From contig JABXHM010000026.1 of the NCBI GenBank assembly GCA_013373625.1, positions 23,345 through 87,344 of the forward strand: a stretch of 64,000 bases of DNA, written 5' to 3'. This document shows positions 33,957 to 45,999 of the stretch, piece by piece. Numbering within the stretch: position 1 is the first letter of the stretch; the number at the start of each line of letters is the position of its first letter. This DNA comes from Alteromonadaceae bacterium (GTDB taxonomy: Bacteria > Pseudomonadota > Gammaproteobacteria > Enterobacterales > Alteromonadaceae). The notes beneath the pieces are model-generated. The model was not told where the DNA came from, searched no databases, and worked only from the letters and a program-made list of their open reading frames with translations. Both the position numbers and the translations under genes were made by a program.

Positions 33957-35186
33957 TTAAAATTCACCTTTGAACCAGCTCTGTACGCGTTTAAACAGAC
34001 CATCGCCTGTGCGTTGTTTACTGGTTTTCTTATTATCAACTTGCATTTTTCCATACTGGAGCAAACCTACCGCTGTCGCAAAACTCGCGTCATCGGTATA
34101 TTCAGATAATCCAACAATGTTCAATGGATTACCCACTCGCACCGGCATCTGGAAAATTTCTTCTGCAAACTCTACCGCACCTTCCATTTTGGCAGTGCCA
34201 CCGGTTAATACTAACCCGGCAGCGATCTGCTCTTCGAAGCCACTGGCTTTAATTTCTTTATGTATCAGTTCAAATAATTCCTGATACCTTGGCTCTATTA
34301 CTTCTGCCAGTGTATGGCGAGACATTACTCTCGCAGGTCGACCACCAACACTTGGCACCTCAATACTGTCTTCCATACTCACCATGTCTTTCAGAGCACA
34401 GGCATAGTTAACTTTAATTTCTTCGGCATTACTGATTGGCGTTCTGAAAATCTTGGCAATATCACTGGTAATTTGATTACCCGCCAAAGGGATTACCGCA
34501 GTATGGCGTATGGCACCGTCAGTAAAGATAACGATATCAATAGTGCCGCCACCAATATCCACCACGCATACACCTAATTCACGCTCATCATCAGTCAACA
34601 CGGCATAGCTTGATGCCAACGCTGAAAAAATCAATTGATCGGCATGCAACTCACACCGCTCAATGCATTTCACCAAATTCTTTGCCATGTCATCAGCGCA
34701 GGTAATAATGTGCGCTTCAGCTTCCATGCGTACCCCGGACATACCGATAGGATTTTTAATGCCTTCCTGAACGTCAATTGTAAATTCCTGCGGTAATACA
34801 TGCAGTAATCTTCGTTCAGCTGCAATGGGAACAGACCGTGCTGCATGAATCACATTATCCACGTCTTCCTGAGTCACTTCCTGATTATTAATCGGTACCA
34901 TACCACTTTCGTTCTGACATTTTACATGTCGGCCGGAAATAGACATAAATACTGATGAAACCTGACAGTCCGCCATTAACTCCATTTCATTTACGGCACT
35001 TTGTACCGACTTAACCACCAGGTTAAGATCATTGACGCCGCCTTTATCCATACCTTTGGCCGCATGCGTCCCAACCCCCACGATACTGATTTGCTCATCG
35101 TCGAGTAATTCGCCGAGGACTGCTTTTACACGGCTGGTGCCGATATCGAGCCCTACAATCAAATTACGTTCTGCCGGTTTGGACAT
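33957..35186 (-). CDS. ftsA: Cell division protein FtsA
   Basis: FtsA is the actin-like ATPase that ties FtsZ to the membrane and activates septal synthesis. The 409-residue protein shows LIVGLDIGTSRVKAVLGE at the start, VVDIGGGTIDIVIF in the middle, LTGGTAKMEG and a C-terminal amphipathic membrane-targeting helix (FKRVQSWFKGEF). It follows ftsQ by 17 bases. Confidence 0.98.
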   Translation of the reverse strand: MSKPAERNLIVGLDIGTSRVKAVLGELLDDEQISIVGVGTHAAKGMDKGGVNDLNLVVKSVQSAVNEMELMADCQVSSVFMSISGRHVKCQNESGMVPINNQEVTQEDVDNVIHAARSVPIAAERRLLHVLPQEFTIDVQEGIKNPIGMSGVRMEAEAHIITCADDMAKNLVKCIERCELHADQLIFSALASSYAVLTDDERELGVCVVDIGGGTIDIVIFTDGAIRHTAVIPLAGNQITSDIAKIFRTPISNAEEIKVNYACALKDMVSMEDSIEVPSVGGRPARVMSRHTLAEVIEPRYQELFELIHKEIKASGFEEQIAAGLVLTGGTAKMEGAVEFAEEIFQMPVRVGNPLNIVGLSEYTDDASFATAVGLLQYGKMQVDNKKTSKQRTGDGLFKRVQSWFKGEF

Positions 35187-35203
35187 AAATTACTAATCTC
35201 TTT

Positions 35204-35935
35204 TTAACTTTTGCTCTGATTATTGTCAGTATCAGGTTGCCAGCCTACGGCTAGTCCTGTGTCGTAACGCAAGTCAACATAACTTATTGCTTTGGGTTGT
35301 TGTTCCAGTAACGGATACACATCCACAAACCGCTGTAAACGGTCAATAAACTCCTGTCGACCCAGGTTTATTTCAATACCATTACCAAGTTGTACCTGCC
35401 ACGCGTAGCGCTCACTTAATGACAACTCTGCAATAACTAAATCTCTGTTGCGAAGCAGTTTCTGCATCGCATTGAACCCTTCCAGTGCCGTTCTTTCACT
35501 GCCACCTGGTCCAAAAAGGCGTGGCAGCCCAAGCTCTTTTCCTTCGGCATTAAAGCTTTCACCGTAAGGGTTCAGTATCAAATCTTCGTTCCATCTGGCG
35601 ACTGGCGTTTGCTCTACCAGATAGACCTTAAGTCGGTTAGGCCATTGTTTGCGTACTGACGCGCGATAAACCCAGGCCTGTTGTTCTAGCAATTGGTGGA
35701 TGTCATTGACATCCAGAGCAAAAAAACTTCCCGGTTGCGAACGCCTGATTAACCGTTCGAGTCGCAAAACATCTATTTGTTCAAACTTACCTGAAAAATC
35801 AATTACCTGTACAGGCGCCTGTTGCTCATCCTGCATCCACTGATGGGTTAATACGCCACCAATTATTAACAGCACAATTAGCACCGCTAAAAATGCAATG
35901 CCGCCCCATGGTGCCTGACGCTGGTCCGCTGACAT
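35204..35935 (-). CDS. ftsQ: Cell division protein FtsQ
   Basis: FtsQ is the bitopic divisome protein that recruits FtsL and FtsB. A membrane segment lies near residues 12-30, followed by a POTRA domain and a beta domain with SVRKQWPNRLKVYLVEQTPVARWN and the family's YVDLRYDTGLAVGW near the C-terminus. I chose the ATG at 35935, just after the ddl stop, giving 243 residues. An ATG at 35995 would add 20 residues (including [10 protein letters not shown]) and overlap ddl by 53 bases; it cannot be excluded. Confidence 0.93.
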   Translation of the reverse strand: MSADQRQAPWGGIAFLAVLIVLLIIGGVLTHQWMQDEQQAPVQVIDFSGKFEQIDVLRLERLIRRSQPGSFFALDVNDIHQLLEQQAWVYRASVRKQWPNRLKVYLVEQTPVARWNEDLILNPYGESFNAEGKELGLPRLFGPGGSERTALEGFNAMQKLLRNRDLVIAELSLSERYAWQVQLGNGIEINLGRQEFIDRLQRFVDVYPLLEQQPKAISYVDLRYDTGLAVGWQPDTDNNQSKS

Positions 35936-35942
35936 GGTGACG

Positions 35943-36887
35943 TTACCCCATGCTCGTTGCCAAAATCGCCAGCACCAGCTGGGTAAAACTGACATTCGCA
36001 GCGGCAGCCGCTTTTGGAACCAAACTCTTTTCTGTCATGCCTGGTACTGTATTGGCCTCAAGCAGAAAAAACTCACCAGTTAGTTTATCCTGCATCACAT
36101 CCACACGCCCCCAGCCACTGGCTGACAACGCTTCAAAGGCGTTTGTGCAAAGTGATGCCAAATACTGCTCATCTTCATCAGACAAGCCACTTGGGCAATA
36201 ATATTCGGTTGTATCATCCTGATACTTGGCCGAATAGTCATAAAATATATGCGGGGTTGACATGCGGATCGACGGCAACGCTTTACCCTGCACTACTGCA
36301 ACGGTAAATTCCGGCCCTTCGATATACTGCTCTAACAGGACTTGATTATCGTAATTAAAGGCGTCCTGAATTGCAGTCGCGAGTTGTTTAGCGCTAGTCA
36401 CTTTGGCCATGCCGATGCTCGAACCTTCCCGAGCGGGCTTAACCATGACTTTTCCCCCTAATTTATCCATTATAGCGCCGCATGATCCAGCTTCAAAGCG
36501 ACTTTTCACAGCAATTTCATATTTCGCAGTGGGTATCTGCAAACACTGCCATATTTGTTTGCTATGGATCTTATCCATCGCCAGTGCAGAGCCCAAAACA
36601 CTGCTTCCCGTGTAAGGAATATTGAGCAATTGCAAGGCGCCCTGCATAGCGCCATCCTCACCACCACGACCATGCAACATGATCAGTACACGGTCAACTT
36701 TTTTATTAACTAATTCAGTTAGTTGCTCTTTAGAAGGATCAAAACCAATAGCGTCAATTCCGGCTGCCTGCAATGCTTTTAATACCGCCGCTCCCGAACG
36801 CAAAGAGACCTCTCTCTCTGCAGAGTCACCGCCGTACATGACAGCGACCCGGCCATATTCCTCAGCGCTGTAGCAAACAAAGGTCAT
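35943..36887 (-). CDS. ddl: D-alanine-D-alanine ligase
   Basis: Ddl makes the D-Ala-D-Ala dipeptide that MurF attaches to the peptidoglycan precursor. The 314-residue protein has [16 protein letters not shown] near the start, an ATP-grasp fold with [13 protein letters not shown], and the C-terminal metal-binding [17 protein letters not shown]. It overlaps murC by four bases (ATGA). Its position in the dcw cluster marks it as the DdlB type. Confidence 0.96.
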   Translation of the reverse strand: MTFVCYSAEEYGRVAVMYGGDSAEREVSLRSGAAVLKALQAAGIDAIGFDPSKEQLTELVNKKVDRVLIMLHGRGGEDGAMQGALQLLNIPYTGSSVLGSALAMDKIHSKQIWQCLQIPTAKYEIAVKSRFEAGSCGAIMDKLGGKVMVKPAREGSSIGMAKVTSAKQLATAIQDAFNYDNQVLLEQYIEGPEFTVAVVQGKALPSIRMSTPHIFYDYSAKYQDDTTEYYCPSGLSDEDEQYLASLCTNAFEALSASGWGRVDVMQDKLTGEFFLLEANTVPGMTEKSLVPKAAAAANVSFTQLVLAILATSMG

Positions 36888-38329
36888 AAGTTCCCCTTAT
36901 GCATTTTTTCAGGCTCCAGGCCGTCACTGGCTAACTTTTTAGCCAATTGCCCTACATTGCCGGCGCCCTGAGTCATCACAATATCGCCGCTCCGTAGCTG
37001 ATTGGCTAAAATGGCCGGCAATTCATCGTGGTTACCAACATAAACCGGTTCAAGCTGACCGCGTGCACGAATCGACCTCGCTAATGACCGGCTGTCAGCG
37101 CCCTCAATTGGCTGCTCACTGGCAGAGTAAACATCGAGCAACAATAAACTATCTACCTGCGATAGCACTTCAACAAAATCTTCATACAGATCACGCGTTC
37201 GCGTATACCGGTGAGGCTGATAAACCATTACCAGACGATTGTCAGGCCAGTTAGCCCTCGCCGCAGCGATGGTAGCAGCAACTTCGGTGGGATGATGACC
37301 ATAGTCATCGACTAGTGTCACATCACCAATACTGCTGCTGAATGTGCCCAATACCTCAAACCTACGCCCGATCCCACCAAAGCTTTGTAAGGCGTTTTGG
37401 ATTGCCTTATCTTCGATATCTTCTTCACTGGCTACGGTAATGGCAGCGAGAGCATTGAGTACATTATGCTGACCCGTTTGATTGAGTATCACCGGCAGTG
37501 CAGATTGCCCGGGTCGATGAACATTGAAACGCGCTTGTCCAAAGCTAAAGGTGATATCCGTCGCATAAACGTCATTACTACTATTGAGTCCGTAGGTCAG
37601 CACATGACGACCAATTTTCGGAATCAGCTCGCGTATGACCGGATCATCCCCGCAGACCACAGCCTGGCCATAAAAAGGTAAATTATGCAAAAACTCGATA
37701 TAGGTATCGGTCATCTTGCTGAAATCACCGCCATAGGTTTCCATGTGATCGGCTTCAATATTAGTCACCACACTCATCATGGGTTGCAGGTGCAGGAATG
37801 ACGCGTCGCTCTCATCAGCTTCGGCAATTAAATAACGGCTGCTGCCCAGTCGCGCATTGGTCCCTGCGCTATTTAATAAACCACCAATTACGAAAGTAGG
37901 ATCCCGTTCAGCTTCGGCGAAAATTGTAGCGATTAAACTCGTTGTTGTGGTTTTACCATGAGTCCCTGCCACCGCAATGCCATGCCGAAAACGCATCAGT
38001 TCAGCGAGCATTTCAGCCCGACGTATGATCGGAATTCGTTGTTCGCGGGCGTACTGTATTTCCGGGTTAGCTTCATTGATTGCACTGGATACTACCACCA
38101 CATTTGCACCCGCGACATTGTCAGCATGATGACCAATAGCAATGTCAGCGCCCAGCTGGCTTAACCTTTCAGTCATAGCGCCTGTCTGAATATCTGAACC
38201 GGCTATGTTATACCCTTCATTGAGCAAAACTTCTGCAATGCCGCCCATACCAGCGCCACCAATCCCGACGAAAAAAATTCGCGTGACTTTGCGCATTTGG
38301 GGGCTCTGAAAAGGGGTTTCCAATACCAT
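36884..38329 (-). CDS. murC: UDP-N-acetylmuramate-L-alanine ligase
   Basis: MurC adds L-Ala to UDP-MurNAc. The 481-residue protein has an N-terminal [16 protein letters not shown] nucleotide-binding motif, the Mur ligase ATP loop [22 protein letters not shown], and the C-terminal [15 protein letters not shown] segment that marks MurC among Mur ligases. Its start overlaps the murG stop as TAATG. Confidence 0.98.
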   Translation of the reverse strand: MVLETPFQSPQMRKVTRIFFVGIGGAGMGGIAEVLLNEGYNIAGSDIQTGAMTERLSQLGADIAIGHHADNVAGANVVVVSSAINEANPEIQYAREQRIPIIRRAEMLAELMRFRHGIAVAGTHGKTTTTSLIATIFAEAERDPTFVIGGLLNSAGTNARLGSSRYLIAEADESDASFLHLQPMMSVVTNIEADHMETYGGDFSKMTDTYIEFLHNLPFYGQAVVCGDDPVIRELIPKIGRHVLTYGLNSSNDVYATDITFSFGQARFNVHRPGQSALPVILNQTGQHNVLNALAAITVASEEDIEDKAIQNALQSFGGIGRRFEVLGTFSSSIGDVTLVDDYGHHPTEVAATIAAARANWPDNRLVMVYQPHRYTRTRDLYEDFVEVLSQVDSLLLLDVYSASEQPIEGADSRSLARSIRARGQLEPVYVGNHDELPAILANQLRSGDIVMTQGAGNVGQLAKKLASDGLEPEKMHKGNL

Positions 38330-39396
38330 TATTGCAATCTCTCTGTTAACGATTCGCAGGCATCAGCCAGTAACTGAGCCGCGTTGTGCGGTGCTAATTG
38401 TTTAGCATTGGCGGCTATCCTGACACACTCATCAGGATTTTCCAGCCAGTTTGACAGTATCGGCAATAACTGCTGGTCAAGTGTCGATTGAACAACCAGT
38501 TTGGCGGCATTCTGGTCAGCCAAGTAGCGCGCATTAATCGTCTGATGATCATCCACCGCATGCGGCAATGGGACAAATATGGCCGGCTTACCCGCACCTG
38601 CCACCTCAGCGACCGTTAATGCGCCAGCCCGACAGACTATGAAGTCTGCCCAGGCGTAAGCTTCTGCCATATTGTCGATAAAATCAGTGACTGCTACGTT
38701 ATTATCACCATAAGCTTTTCGCACAGATTCTGAATTACCCTTGCCGCATTGGTGGCGTATATTGAGTTGCGGTATATCCCGACACAAAACCGGCAATTGT
38801 TCATTTAATGGACGAGCGCCCAAACTGCCACCAATCACCAGCATATTTAAAGGCAGATCAGCCGTGGACTTAGGCGCAATGGCAAGAATATCTGCCCTTA
38901 CAGGATTACCCACGACCTGGCATTTTTTTGCGGCTTTACCAAAGTAGGGGGCAGCGCCCGCAAAGCCCAGCATCACTTTACTGGCTACCCGGGCAAGTAA
39001 CTGATTGGTCATACCAGGAATGGCATTTTGTTCATGGACAATCAGCGGTATGCCTGAACTCCATGCAGCTATACCACCTGGCCCACTGGCATAGCCGCCC
39101 ATACCAATCACCACATCTGGCTTTATTTCACGCAGAAGCTTGCGTGCTACCAGCAAGGAACGGGTTAATGCCCATACGCCGGATAGTCGGTTAACCAGGC
39201 CTTTACCGCGAAGGCCCTTCACCGGACAAAAATGTATAGGATAACCGTGCTCAGGCACCACGGTTGCCTCCATTCGCTCAGCTGTGCCAAGCCAGTCTAT
39301 GTGCCAGCCGCGCGCTTTTAACTCATTCGCGACGGCGATACCAGGAAAGATATGGCCACCGGTGCCACCCGCCATAATCAGACAGCGCTTAGTCAT
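38329..39396 (-). CDS. murG: Undecaprenyldiphospho-muramoylpentapeptide N-acetylglucosaminyltransferase
   Basis: MurG adds GlcNAc to lipid I to form lipid II on the inner face of the cytoplasmic membrane. The 355-residue protein has the glycine-rich [16 protein letters not shown] at the start, [15 protein letters not shown], and the UDP-GlcNAc site [25 protein letters not shown] at 39396 has GGAGGG seven bases upstream and overlaps the ftsW end; the ATG at 39429 would add 11 residues inside ftsW. Confidence 0.97.
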   Translation of the reverse strand: MTKRCLIMAGGTGGHIFPGIAVANELKARGWHIDWLGTAERMEATVVPEHGYPIHFCPVKGLRGKGLVNRLSGVWALTRSLLVARKLLREIKPDVVIGMGGYASGPGGIAAWSSGIPLIVHEQNAIPGMTNQLLARVASKVMLGFAGAAPYFGKAAKKCQVVGNPVRADILAIAPKSTADLPLNMLVIGGSLGARPLNEQLPVLCRDIPQLNIRHQCGKGNSESVRKAYGDNNVAVTDFIDNMAEAYAWADFIVCRAGALTVAEVAGAGKPAIFVPLPHAVDDHQTINARYLADQNAAKLVVQSTLDQQLLPILSNWLENPDECVRIAANAKQLAPHNAAQLLADACESLTERLQ

Positions 39397-40663
39397 GCTG
39401 CTGCCCTCCGGTAGGTGCCGCTTCAGCATCTTTTGCCGATTTCAGCGCAGCTCTTACACGCGCTTTCCCATCTGTCTTATTGCCTTTATCCAGCGCCTGA
39501 ACACCCGATACGCGCAATTCAAAATCAATTCGCAGCAAAATAGAGACGGTTGCTGCCATGATAATTAAGCTGGAACCGCCATAACTTACCAATGGCAGAG
39601 TCAGCCCTTTGGTGGGCAATATGCCGGCACTGGCGCCGATATTAACGGCGGTCTGAAAACTGAACCAAATACCAATCGAATATGCCAGGAAACCATCAAA
39701 AGCACGCTCATTGGCAAGGGCCTTATTGCCTATTTGCAGCGCCCGTATTACCAGCCACAGCATCAACAAAAGCACCGTTACGACGCCAGTAAAGCCAAGC
39801 TCCTCGGCCAGAATTGCCATCACAAAATCGGTATGTGCTTCGGGCAAAAACTCTAGTTTCTGCAGACTGTTACCGAGCCCCTGACCAAACCAGTTCCCAC
39901 GGCCATAAGCCATTAAAGACTGAGTGAGCTGGTAACCACTACCGAAAGGATCCGCCCATGGGTCCCAAAATGACGTAACACGCGCCAAGCGGTATTCAGA
40001 ATCTACAATCAATGCCACAACGGCTAAAATGCCTGCAAAAAGTAAAGCAAAAAACTGCCATAGCTTAGCGCCTGCCAGGAAAAGCAAGCCCATGGTGGTT
40101 GCCAGCATTACAACTACGGTGCCTAAATCGGGTTGTGCGAGCAATAACAGCGCCAGTAAGAAAAACACCACCAGCGGTTTAATAAACCCTTTGAGATTTT
40201 CAGTCACCTCGTCATAACGACGTACTAAATAGCCGGCCAGATAGCAGAAAAAGAATAATTTTGCAGGTTCCGCAGCCTGAATTGTAATTGGCCCTATCGC
40301 CAGCCAACGCGTACTGCCGTTTACATTGCGGCCAATCAGTAATACCGCAACCAGCAAGCCAATTGCTGCGATTAACATATAAGGACTGAATATACGCCAG
40401 AACCGCATCGGCAACTGCAGCACTACCATCGCTGCAATCAAGGCACCAATTAAATAGATACCGTGACGGATGGCAAAATAAAATGGATTATCGTGTAACC
40501 GCTCAGCGACTGGCATAGACGCTGACGTCACAATGACCAGCCCTATCGCCATCAACGCAAAAGACACTAACACAATACTGCCGTCAAACGCGGGCGCACT
40601 GGTTGCAGCGCGATCATGCTTGGCGGCAAAGATGCCAGACAGGTGGGCCGTCACGTTGCTCAT
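39389..40663 (-). CDS. ftsW: Septal peptidoglycan glycosyltransferase FtsW
   Basis: FtsW is the SEDS-family glycan polymerase that works with FtsI. The 424-residue polytopic protein has about ten membrane segments, the [17 protein letters not shown] region, [30 protein letters not shown] and the C-terminal [25 protein letters not shown] typical of SEDS proteins. It overlaps murD by four bases. Confidence 0.97.
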   Translation of the reverse strand: MSNVTAHLSGIFAAKHDRAATSAPAFDGSIVLVSFALMAIGLVIVTSASMPVAERLHDNPFYFAIRHGIYLIGALIAAMVVLQLPMRFWRIFSPYMLIAAIGLLVAVLLIGRNVNGSTRWLAIGPITIQAAEPAKLFFFCYLAGYLVRRYDEVTENLKGFIKPLVVFFLLALLLLAQPDLGTVVVMLATTMGLLFLAGAKLWQFFALLFAGILAVVALIVDSEYRLARVTSFWDPWADPFGSGYQLTQSLMAYGRGNWFGQGLGNSLQKLEFLPEAHTDFVMAILAEELGFTGVVTVLLLMLWLVIRALQIGNKALANERAFDGFLAYSIGIWFSFQTAVNIGASAGILPTKGLTLPLVSYGGSSLIIMAATVSILLRIDFELRVSGVQALDKGNKTDGKARVRAALKSAKDAEAAPTGGQQHD

Positions 40664-41991
40664 GCAGCGAGCTCCTTAACAGCCTTGGAAAAAACTTCTG
40701 CCCGATGCTGATAACTGCTGAACATGTCCAGACTCGCACAAGCCGGAGACAACAGTACTGTATCGCCTGGCTCAGCCAAAGAAAATGATTTCGCGACGGC
40801 TTGCTCAAGGCTTTCAACGTAATAGCCATGTGCGGCTATCTGACACAAAACGTGCCCGTCCCTGCCAATAGCGACGACCGCGTCAACATATTCGTCCAGG
40901 GTGGCTTTTAACGCGTTTAAATCAGCGCCTTTCGCATCGCCCCCAGCGATTAATATCAGCCGTCCTTGCAGGGTGTCTGATAACCCCTGTAAGGCTGCCT
41001 GAGTAGCACCTATGTTTGTTGCCTTTGAATCATCAATAAAACAAACCCCGGCAACTTCGGCAATTTTTGTGCAGCGATGAGGGGCAGGTGTAAACGTTCT
41101 TACTGCCGCGGCAGCGGCATAAATATCGGCGCCCACCACAGATACCAGTGCCAAGGCTGTCTGAATATTCAGTACGTTATGCAAGCCAACCAGGGCGGTA
41201 TCCCGAAGTGCTAACAGCCCTTGTCCGTTAAAGGTTATTAAACCGCTTTCGTTGTCCCAGCCAAAGCCCGTTTCACTCATACAAAGACCGGTTTCTATAT
41301 AACGTTGAACCGGTTCTTGTGGCATGGTTTCGGTAAGCTGCTGGTTAACCACCGCCACGGCGCAATGCTTGAAAATGCGTTGCTTCGCCGCCGCATAGGC
41401 ATTCAGTGTGTGATGGCGATCCAGGTGATCAGCAGAAACGTTTAAAATAGTTGCCGCGGCTACCTCAAGGGAAGTCGTGGTTTCCAACTGAAAACTGGAT
41501 AGTTCGAGGACAGTAACATCACTGTCCTGAACCAGTGAATCCAGCGCCGGTAATCCCACATTTCCGGCTGCCACAGCCTTAATACCGAGTGTATTAAGGA
41601 TATGCGCAGTCAGCAGTGTCACTGTGGTTTTTCCATTTGAACCGGTTATCCCTAGCACCGGATTAGTAGAGGCTCTGGCAAACAGTTCAATGTCTCCCAA
41701 TATTTCAACACCACGGGATCTTGCCACTTCGACTGCCGGGAAGTCAGGGGCTATGCCCGGACTGAGCACCAGGACATCGACATTGTCCCAGTAATCCCCC
41801 GGCACCTCTCCGCAATGAATGTCCACTGCAAACGCCTCACGTACAGCGGCTGGCACAATATAGTCAGTACGCGTATCCCAGATTTTAAACGCCATGTTCT
41901 GGCGGGATAAATAACGCGCGCAGGCAAGCCCGGTTTTACCCAGACCGGCTACAACGTAATTCTGCACGTGCGTACTTAACATAGTCTCCAT
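40660..41991 (-). CDS. murD: UDP-N-acetylmuramoylalanine-D-glutamate ligase
   Basis: MurD adds D-Glu to UDP-MurNAc-L-Ala. The protein has [16 protein letters not shown] near the start, the ATP loop [20 protein letters not shown] and [18 protein letters not shown] chose ATG at 41991, which overlaps the mraY stop as TAATG and gives 443 residues; an ATG at 41982 is close, and 42048 would read 57 bases into mraY. Confidence 0.95.
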   Translation of the reverse strand: METMLSTHVQNYVVAGLGKTGLACARYLSRQNMAFKIWDTRTDYIVPAAVREAFAVDIHCGEVPGDYWDNVDVLVLSPGIAPDFPAVEVARSRGVEILGDIELFARASTNPVLGITGSNGKTTVTLLTAHILNTLGIKAVAAGNVGLPALDSLVQDSDVTVLELSSFQLETTTSLEVAAATILNVSADHLDRHHTLNAYAAAKQRIFKHCAVAVVNQQLTETMPQEPVQRYIETGLCMSETGFGWDNESGLITFNGQGLLALRDTALVGLHNVLNIQTALALVSVVGADIYAAAAAVRTFTPAPHRCTKIAEVAGVCFIDDSKATNIGATQAALQGLSDTLQGRLILIAGGDAKGADLNALKATLDEYVDAVVAIGRDGHVLCQIAAHGYYVESLEQAVAKSFSLAEPGDTVLLSPACASLDMFSSYQHRAEVFSKAVKELAA

Positions 41992-43073
41992 TACCGTAGT
42001 TTTAATGTCGCCAAACCAATCAGCACCAGGATCAATGAAATAATCCAAAAGCGCACAATGACCCGAGGCTCAGGCCAGCCCTTAAGTTCATAATGATGAT
42101 GAATCGGCGCCATACGAAATATTCGCTCGCCACGAAGTTTGTAAGAACCTACCTGCATGATCACCGACAGAGTTTCCATAACAAAAACACCGCCCATGAT
42201 GATCAGCACAATTTCCTGCCTGACTAACACTGCCAGCACTCCTAAAGTGCCGCCTAAGGCCAATGAGCCTACATCGCCCATAAAGACCATGGCCGGATAC
42301 GTGTTAAACCATAAGAAACCCAGGCCCGCACCGACAATGGCAGTGCAGACGATAACCAACTCACTGGTAAGTGGTATATGCGGAATATTCAGATAACCTG
42401 AGAAGTTTGCATTACCGGTTACGTAAGCAAAGATAGCGAAAGCACCGGCGACCAGTATGGTCGGCACGATAGCCAGTCCATCAAGCCCATCTGTGAGGTT
42501 GACGGCATTGCTGGTACCCACTAACGCAAAGTAAACAATAGCGATATAAAGAATGCCTAACTGCGGCAGCACGTCTTTAAAAAATGGTACCAGCAATGCG
42601 GTCTCTTCCATTGTCTGTGCGCTCGCGTATAAGTAAAACGCAACCGACAATGCAATCAACGACTGCCAGAAATACTTCCATCGCGCTATCAGACCTTTCG
42701 AATCTTTGCGCACCACTTTGCGATAATCATCGACAAAGCCAATAATGCCAAAAGTCACAACCACAAACAGGGTAACCAGCACATAACTGTTGGTCAGATC
42801 GGCCCACAGTACGACACTTATCACGATGGCCGCCAGTATTAACAAGCCCCCCATGGTGGGTGTGCCAGATTTAGCCAAATGCGATTCTGGCCCGTCATTA
42901 CGTACTGTCTGGCCAATTTGCATCATTTGCAGCCAGCGGATCATTTTGGGACCAATAACAATGGCAATAAGTAATGCCGTTAACGTACTTAAAATCGCTC
43001 TCAGCGTTAAATAAGAAAATACGTTAAAGCCGGTTTCGAACTGCGTTAACCAGTCGGCGAGCCATATTAACAT
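41991..43073 (-). CDS. mraY: Phospho-N-acetylmuramoyl-pentapeptide-transferase
   Basis: MraY transfers phospho-MurNAc-pentapeptide to undecaprenyl phosphate, forming lipid I. The 360-residue protein is polytopic with about ten membrane segments and contains [12 protein letters not shown] with the paired Asp, [11 protein letters not shown], the [12 protein letters not shown] catalytic region and the cytoplasmic histidine cluster [12 protein letters not shown]. It overlaps murF by seven bases. Confidence 0.98.
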   Translation of the reverse strand: MLIWLADWLTQFETGFNVFSYLTLRAILSTLTALLIAIVIGPKMIRWLQMMQIGQTVRNDGPESHLAKSGTPTMGGLLILAAIVISVVLWADLTNSYVLVTLFVVVTFGIIGFVDDYRKVVRKDSKGLIARWKYFWQSLIALSVAFYLYASAQTMEETALLVPFFKDVLPQLGILYIAIVYFALVGTSNAVNLTDGLDGLAIVPTILVAGAFAIFAYVTGNANFSGYLNIPHIPLTSELVIVCTAIVGAGLGFLWFNTYPAMVFMGDVGSLALGGTLGVLAVLVRQEIVLIIMGGVFVMETLSVIMQVGSYKLRGERIFRMAPIHHHYELKGWPEPRVIVRFWIISLILVLIGLATLKLR

Positions 43074-44473
43074 GCTATTTTCTCCCGCCGACGATCAAGC
43101 TTTCCCACCGGAGATGTCTCCAGTGAGCTGATAACGCGCTCCATTTTGGCGCTGCGGGAGCCTTTCACCAGTATCGTAAGATCGCGTTGTTCGTTAGCAA
43201 AATCAGCTTCGATAGCTGCGATTAACGCATCCAGCTCGCTGAAATGATAGCCGTTGTCGCCAAATGCGGTAGTCGCACTTTGACTCAATACACCAACCGT
43301 GTACAAACAGTCGATAGATTTTTCCCGGGCATACTGACCTACCTGTTCATGATAGAAACGCGCTTTGCCGCCTAACTCGGCCATATCGCCAAGCACCAGC
43401 ACCCGGCGCCCGGCAAAACTAGCGAGTGTATCAATAGCGGCTTTTACCGAGCCGACATTAGCGTTGTAAGTGTCGTCGAGAATACGTACCTGGTCAGTCA
43501 GTGCGACAACTTTAAGACGACCATTGACCTGCTGCATAGACAACAAGCCGTATTTCACGTCTTCCAGGGTTGCGCCCACTGCCATGGTTAACGCCGCTGC
43601 CACCAACGCATTACCGACATTATGCATACCAGGTATTACTAATCGGATGTCTGTGGATCCGCGTACAGAATGCAAAGCAAACTCAGCACAGCCATTTAAG
43701 TCAATTGAAATGTCAGTCGCGTAAAAACCAGCCTTTGGATTCTGGCTATCTGGTGCAAAAGTTTGCACAGGTTGGTGCTTGAGTTTACCTAACCAAAAGT
43801 CAGCAAACTGGCTATCTTCATTAACAATCGCCAGGCCATCTTTACTCAACCCTTTAAATATTTCACTTTTAGCTCTGGCAACACCGAGCAAACTCCCAAA
43901 GCCCTCAAGGTGAGCTGCTGCCGCATTCACAATGGTTGCCACATCGGGCTTAGCCAGCGAAGTGGTGTAAGCAATTTCACCTAAATGGTTGGCACCCAGT
44001 TCAATAACAGCATACTCATGCTCAGGTGTTAAGCGCAGTAGCGTCAGTGGTACGCCAATGTCATTGTTAAAGTTACCCGCTGTTGCCAGCACATTACCGC
44101 GACGGGCTAAAATTGCCGCACACATTTCCTTGACTGTCGTTTTGCCACTACTCCCGGTAATGGCAATGGTTTTAGGCTGCACTTCTTTTTTAACCGCCGC
44201 GCCTAACTGCCCAAGCGCTTGTTTGGTATCTTCGACGTAAATAACAGGCAGTGCTGTACTGACAGGGTCACTGGCTATAATCGCTGTAGCGCCAGCACTC
44301 TCGGCTGCAGCAATAAATTGGTGGCCATCAAAATTTGGCCCTTTTAAAGCCAAGTACAGAGCACCGGCTTCCAGCGTGCGGGTATCGGTACTCACGGCAC
44401 TTATGGAGGCATCTTCGCCCTCTAATTGCCCATTTACTTGTTGCGCTATCCAGGCCAGAGTTGTTGAAATCAT
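43067..44473 (-). CDS. murF: UDP-N-acetylmuramoyl-tripeptide-D-alanyl-D-alanine ligase
   Basis: MurF adds D-Ala-D-Ala to the tripeptide precursor. The protein has [17 protein letters not shown] near residue 40, the ATP loop [27 protein letters not shown] and [19 protein letters not shown] at 44473 overlaps the murE stop as ATGA and has AGGAG eight bases upstream; a GTG at 44482 is the alternative. Length is 468 residues. Confidence 0.96.
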   Translation of the reverse strand: MISTTLAWIAQQVNGQLEGEDASISAVSTDTRTLEAGALYLALKGPNFDGHQFIAAAESAGATAIIASDPVSTALPVIYVEDTKQALGQLGAAVKKEVQPKTIAITGSSGKTTVKEMCAAILARRGNVLATAGNFNNDIGVPLTLLRLTPEHEYAVIELGANHLGEIAYTTSLAKPDVATIVNAAAAHLEGFGSLLGVARAKSEIFKGLSKDGLAIVNEDSQFADFWLGKLKHQPVQTFAPDSQNPKAGFYATDISIDLNGCAEFALHSVRGSTDIRLVIPGMHNVGNALVAAALTMAVGATLEDVKYGLLSMQQVNGRLKVVALTDQVRILDDTYNANVGSVKAAIDTLASFAGRRVLVLGDMAELGGKARFYHEQVGQYAREKSIDCLYTVGVLSQSATTAFGDNGYHFSELDALIAAIEADFANEQRDLTILVKGSRSAKMERVISSLETSPVGKLDRRREKIAC

Positions 44474-45999
44474 TTGCTGCACTCCTGCTGCAAACGGGCT
44501 ATGAAATCCCGTTCGTTATAGTTAATTTTTTCCTTACCAATAATTTGGTAGTTTTCATGACCTTTTCCGGCTAGCAGAATCAAATCGTTGGCACCTGCAT
44601 GCTCAAGGCAGTAACGAATCGCTTGTTCCCGGTCCGGAATATCCTGCACGGGTGTCGCAGCGTTTAAGCCGCTACGCATATCCGCAGCAATAGCCTCTGG
44701 AGCCTCTGAGCGACTGTTATCGGTAGTTATAATTAACGCATCGGCGCCTTGTTCTGCAGCCTGAGCCATAAGTGGTCGTTTGCCCTTATCACGGTCGCCG
44801 CCGCAGCCGAATACACACCAAAGCTTACCGTCAGTATGCAGGCGCAACGCTTTAAGCGCCTGTGTTAAGGCATCCGGCGTATGCGCGTAATCCACCACAA
44901 TATTGGCATGCTCTTTAAATTCGAACACTTCGAGTCGACCCGCAACGGCGTGCACCTGTTCAATGGTTTTCACCACACTGTCAAAGCGTTCCCCCTGACT
45001 CAATAGCGCCGCGGTAGCACTCATTAAATTGGCAATATTGAAATGGCCCAATAAATTAGTTTGAACTACTGTCGTGCCCCATGAAGTGGCTAACCGAAAT
45101 TGACAACCATTGGCATGATATTGCACATTTGTGGCAAAACAATAGCGACCTTCTGGTAAATCCCGGGCAGGTTCTGGCAATACGGCAGTCCAGACTTTCT
45201 GCACACCTTTACCGGTATTACTGGCCCAGTCCTGACTCGCTTGGTCATTGAAATTAAGCACAACTGTATGAATGCCTGGCAATTCGAGTAATTTCAGCTT
45301 GGCATCGGCATAGGCTTGCATCGTACCGTGGTAGTCAAGATGATCACGGCTGAGATTGGTAAATACGGCAATATCAGTATTAATTTGATTTAAACGGTTT
45401 TGTACCAATGCATGGGATGATGCTTCAAAGGCCACCTGATGAACCTGCTGCTGCACAAATTCAGCCAACAAATACTGCATCGAAATAGCGTCAGGTGTTG
45501 TATTGCCATTTACAGGCGGGGCGTAGTGGGACTCATCGCGATATATGCCACTCCCCAAAGTACCAATCGAAGCGGCGCGATGGCCGAGCAAATGTTTCAT
45601 TTGAGTCATCAGTTGTACCACTGACGTTTTACCGTTAGTGCCGGTTACCGCAATCGTTGCCAGTTTGTTTGCCGGGTAATCGTAAAAGGCCGCGGCTAAG
45701 GAGGACAATAAATCGGACAGGCCCCACATATGAATGATTACGGTATGCTCGCGCATTTCGATTTCGCCATGCTGGCTGGCCTCATCGGCCTCGGCCAAAA
45801 TAGCTCTGGCGCCAAGGCTTATCGCCTGAGGAATGAAGTCACGCCCATCCCGGCTATGTCCTTTCACAGCAACAAACACCAGTTTAGGACTGACTTCGCG
45901 GCTGTCCAGTGTTAATCCCTGCACACGAATATCTGGTGCGTTTACGCCAAATTTAAGCAGTAATCCCTGCAAACTCTGTATAAATGCATTAACCACCAT
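44470..45999 (-). CDS. murE: UDP-N-acetylmuramoyl-tripeptide synthetase
   Basis: MurE adds the third residue, in this group meso-diaminopimelate, to the precursor. The 509-residue protein has LDSREVSPKLVFVAVKGHSRDG, the ATP loop VTGTNGKTSV, NLSRDHLDYHG, and FGCGGDRDKGKRP. The motif that marks DAP-adding enzymes is DNPR; here it reads DNSRSEAPE, a Pro to Ser change in an otherwise typical context. It overlaps ftsI by 11 bases. Confidence 0.96.
   Translation of the reverse strand: MVVNAFIQSLQGLLLKFGVNAPDIRVQGLTLDSREVSPKLVFVAVKGHSRDGRDFIPQAISLGARAILAEADEASQHGEIEMREHTVIIHMWGLSDLLSSLAAAFYDYPANKLATIAVTGTNGKTSVVQLMTQMKHLLGHRAASIGTLGSGIYRDESHYAPPVNGNTTPDAISMQYLLAEFVQQQVHQVAFEASSHALVQNRLNQINTDIAVFTNLSRDHLDYHGTMQAYADAKLKLLELPGIHTVVLNFNDQASQDWASNTGKGVQKVWTAVLPEPARDLPEGRYCFATNVQYHANGCQFRLATSWGTTVVQTNLLGHFNIANLMSATAALLSQGERFDSVVKTIEQVHAVAGRLEVFEFKEHANIVVDYAHTPDALTQALKALRLHTDGKLWCVFGCGGDRDKGKRPLMAQAAEQGADALIITTDNSRSEAPEAIAADMRSGLNAATPVQDIPDREQAIRYCLEHAGANDLILLAGKGHENYQIIGKEKINYNERDFIARLQQECSK

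Noticed and set aside
35936..35995. Longer FtsQ start at 35995
   Set aside because: It would overlap ddl by 53 bases, while the ATG at 35935 lies just after the ddl stop; kept as an alternative only.
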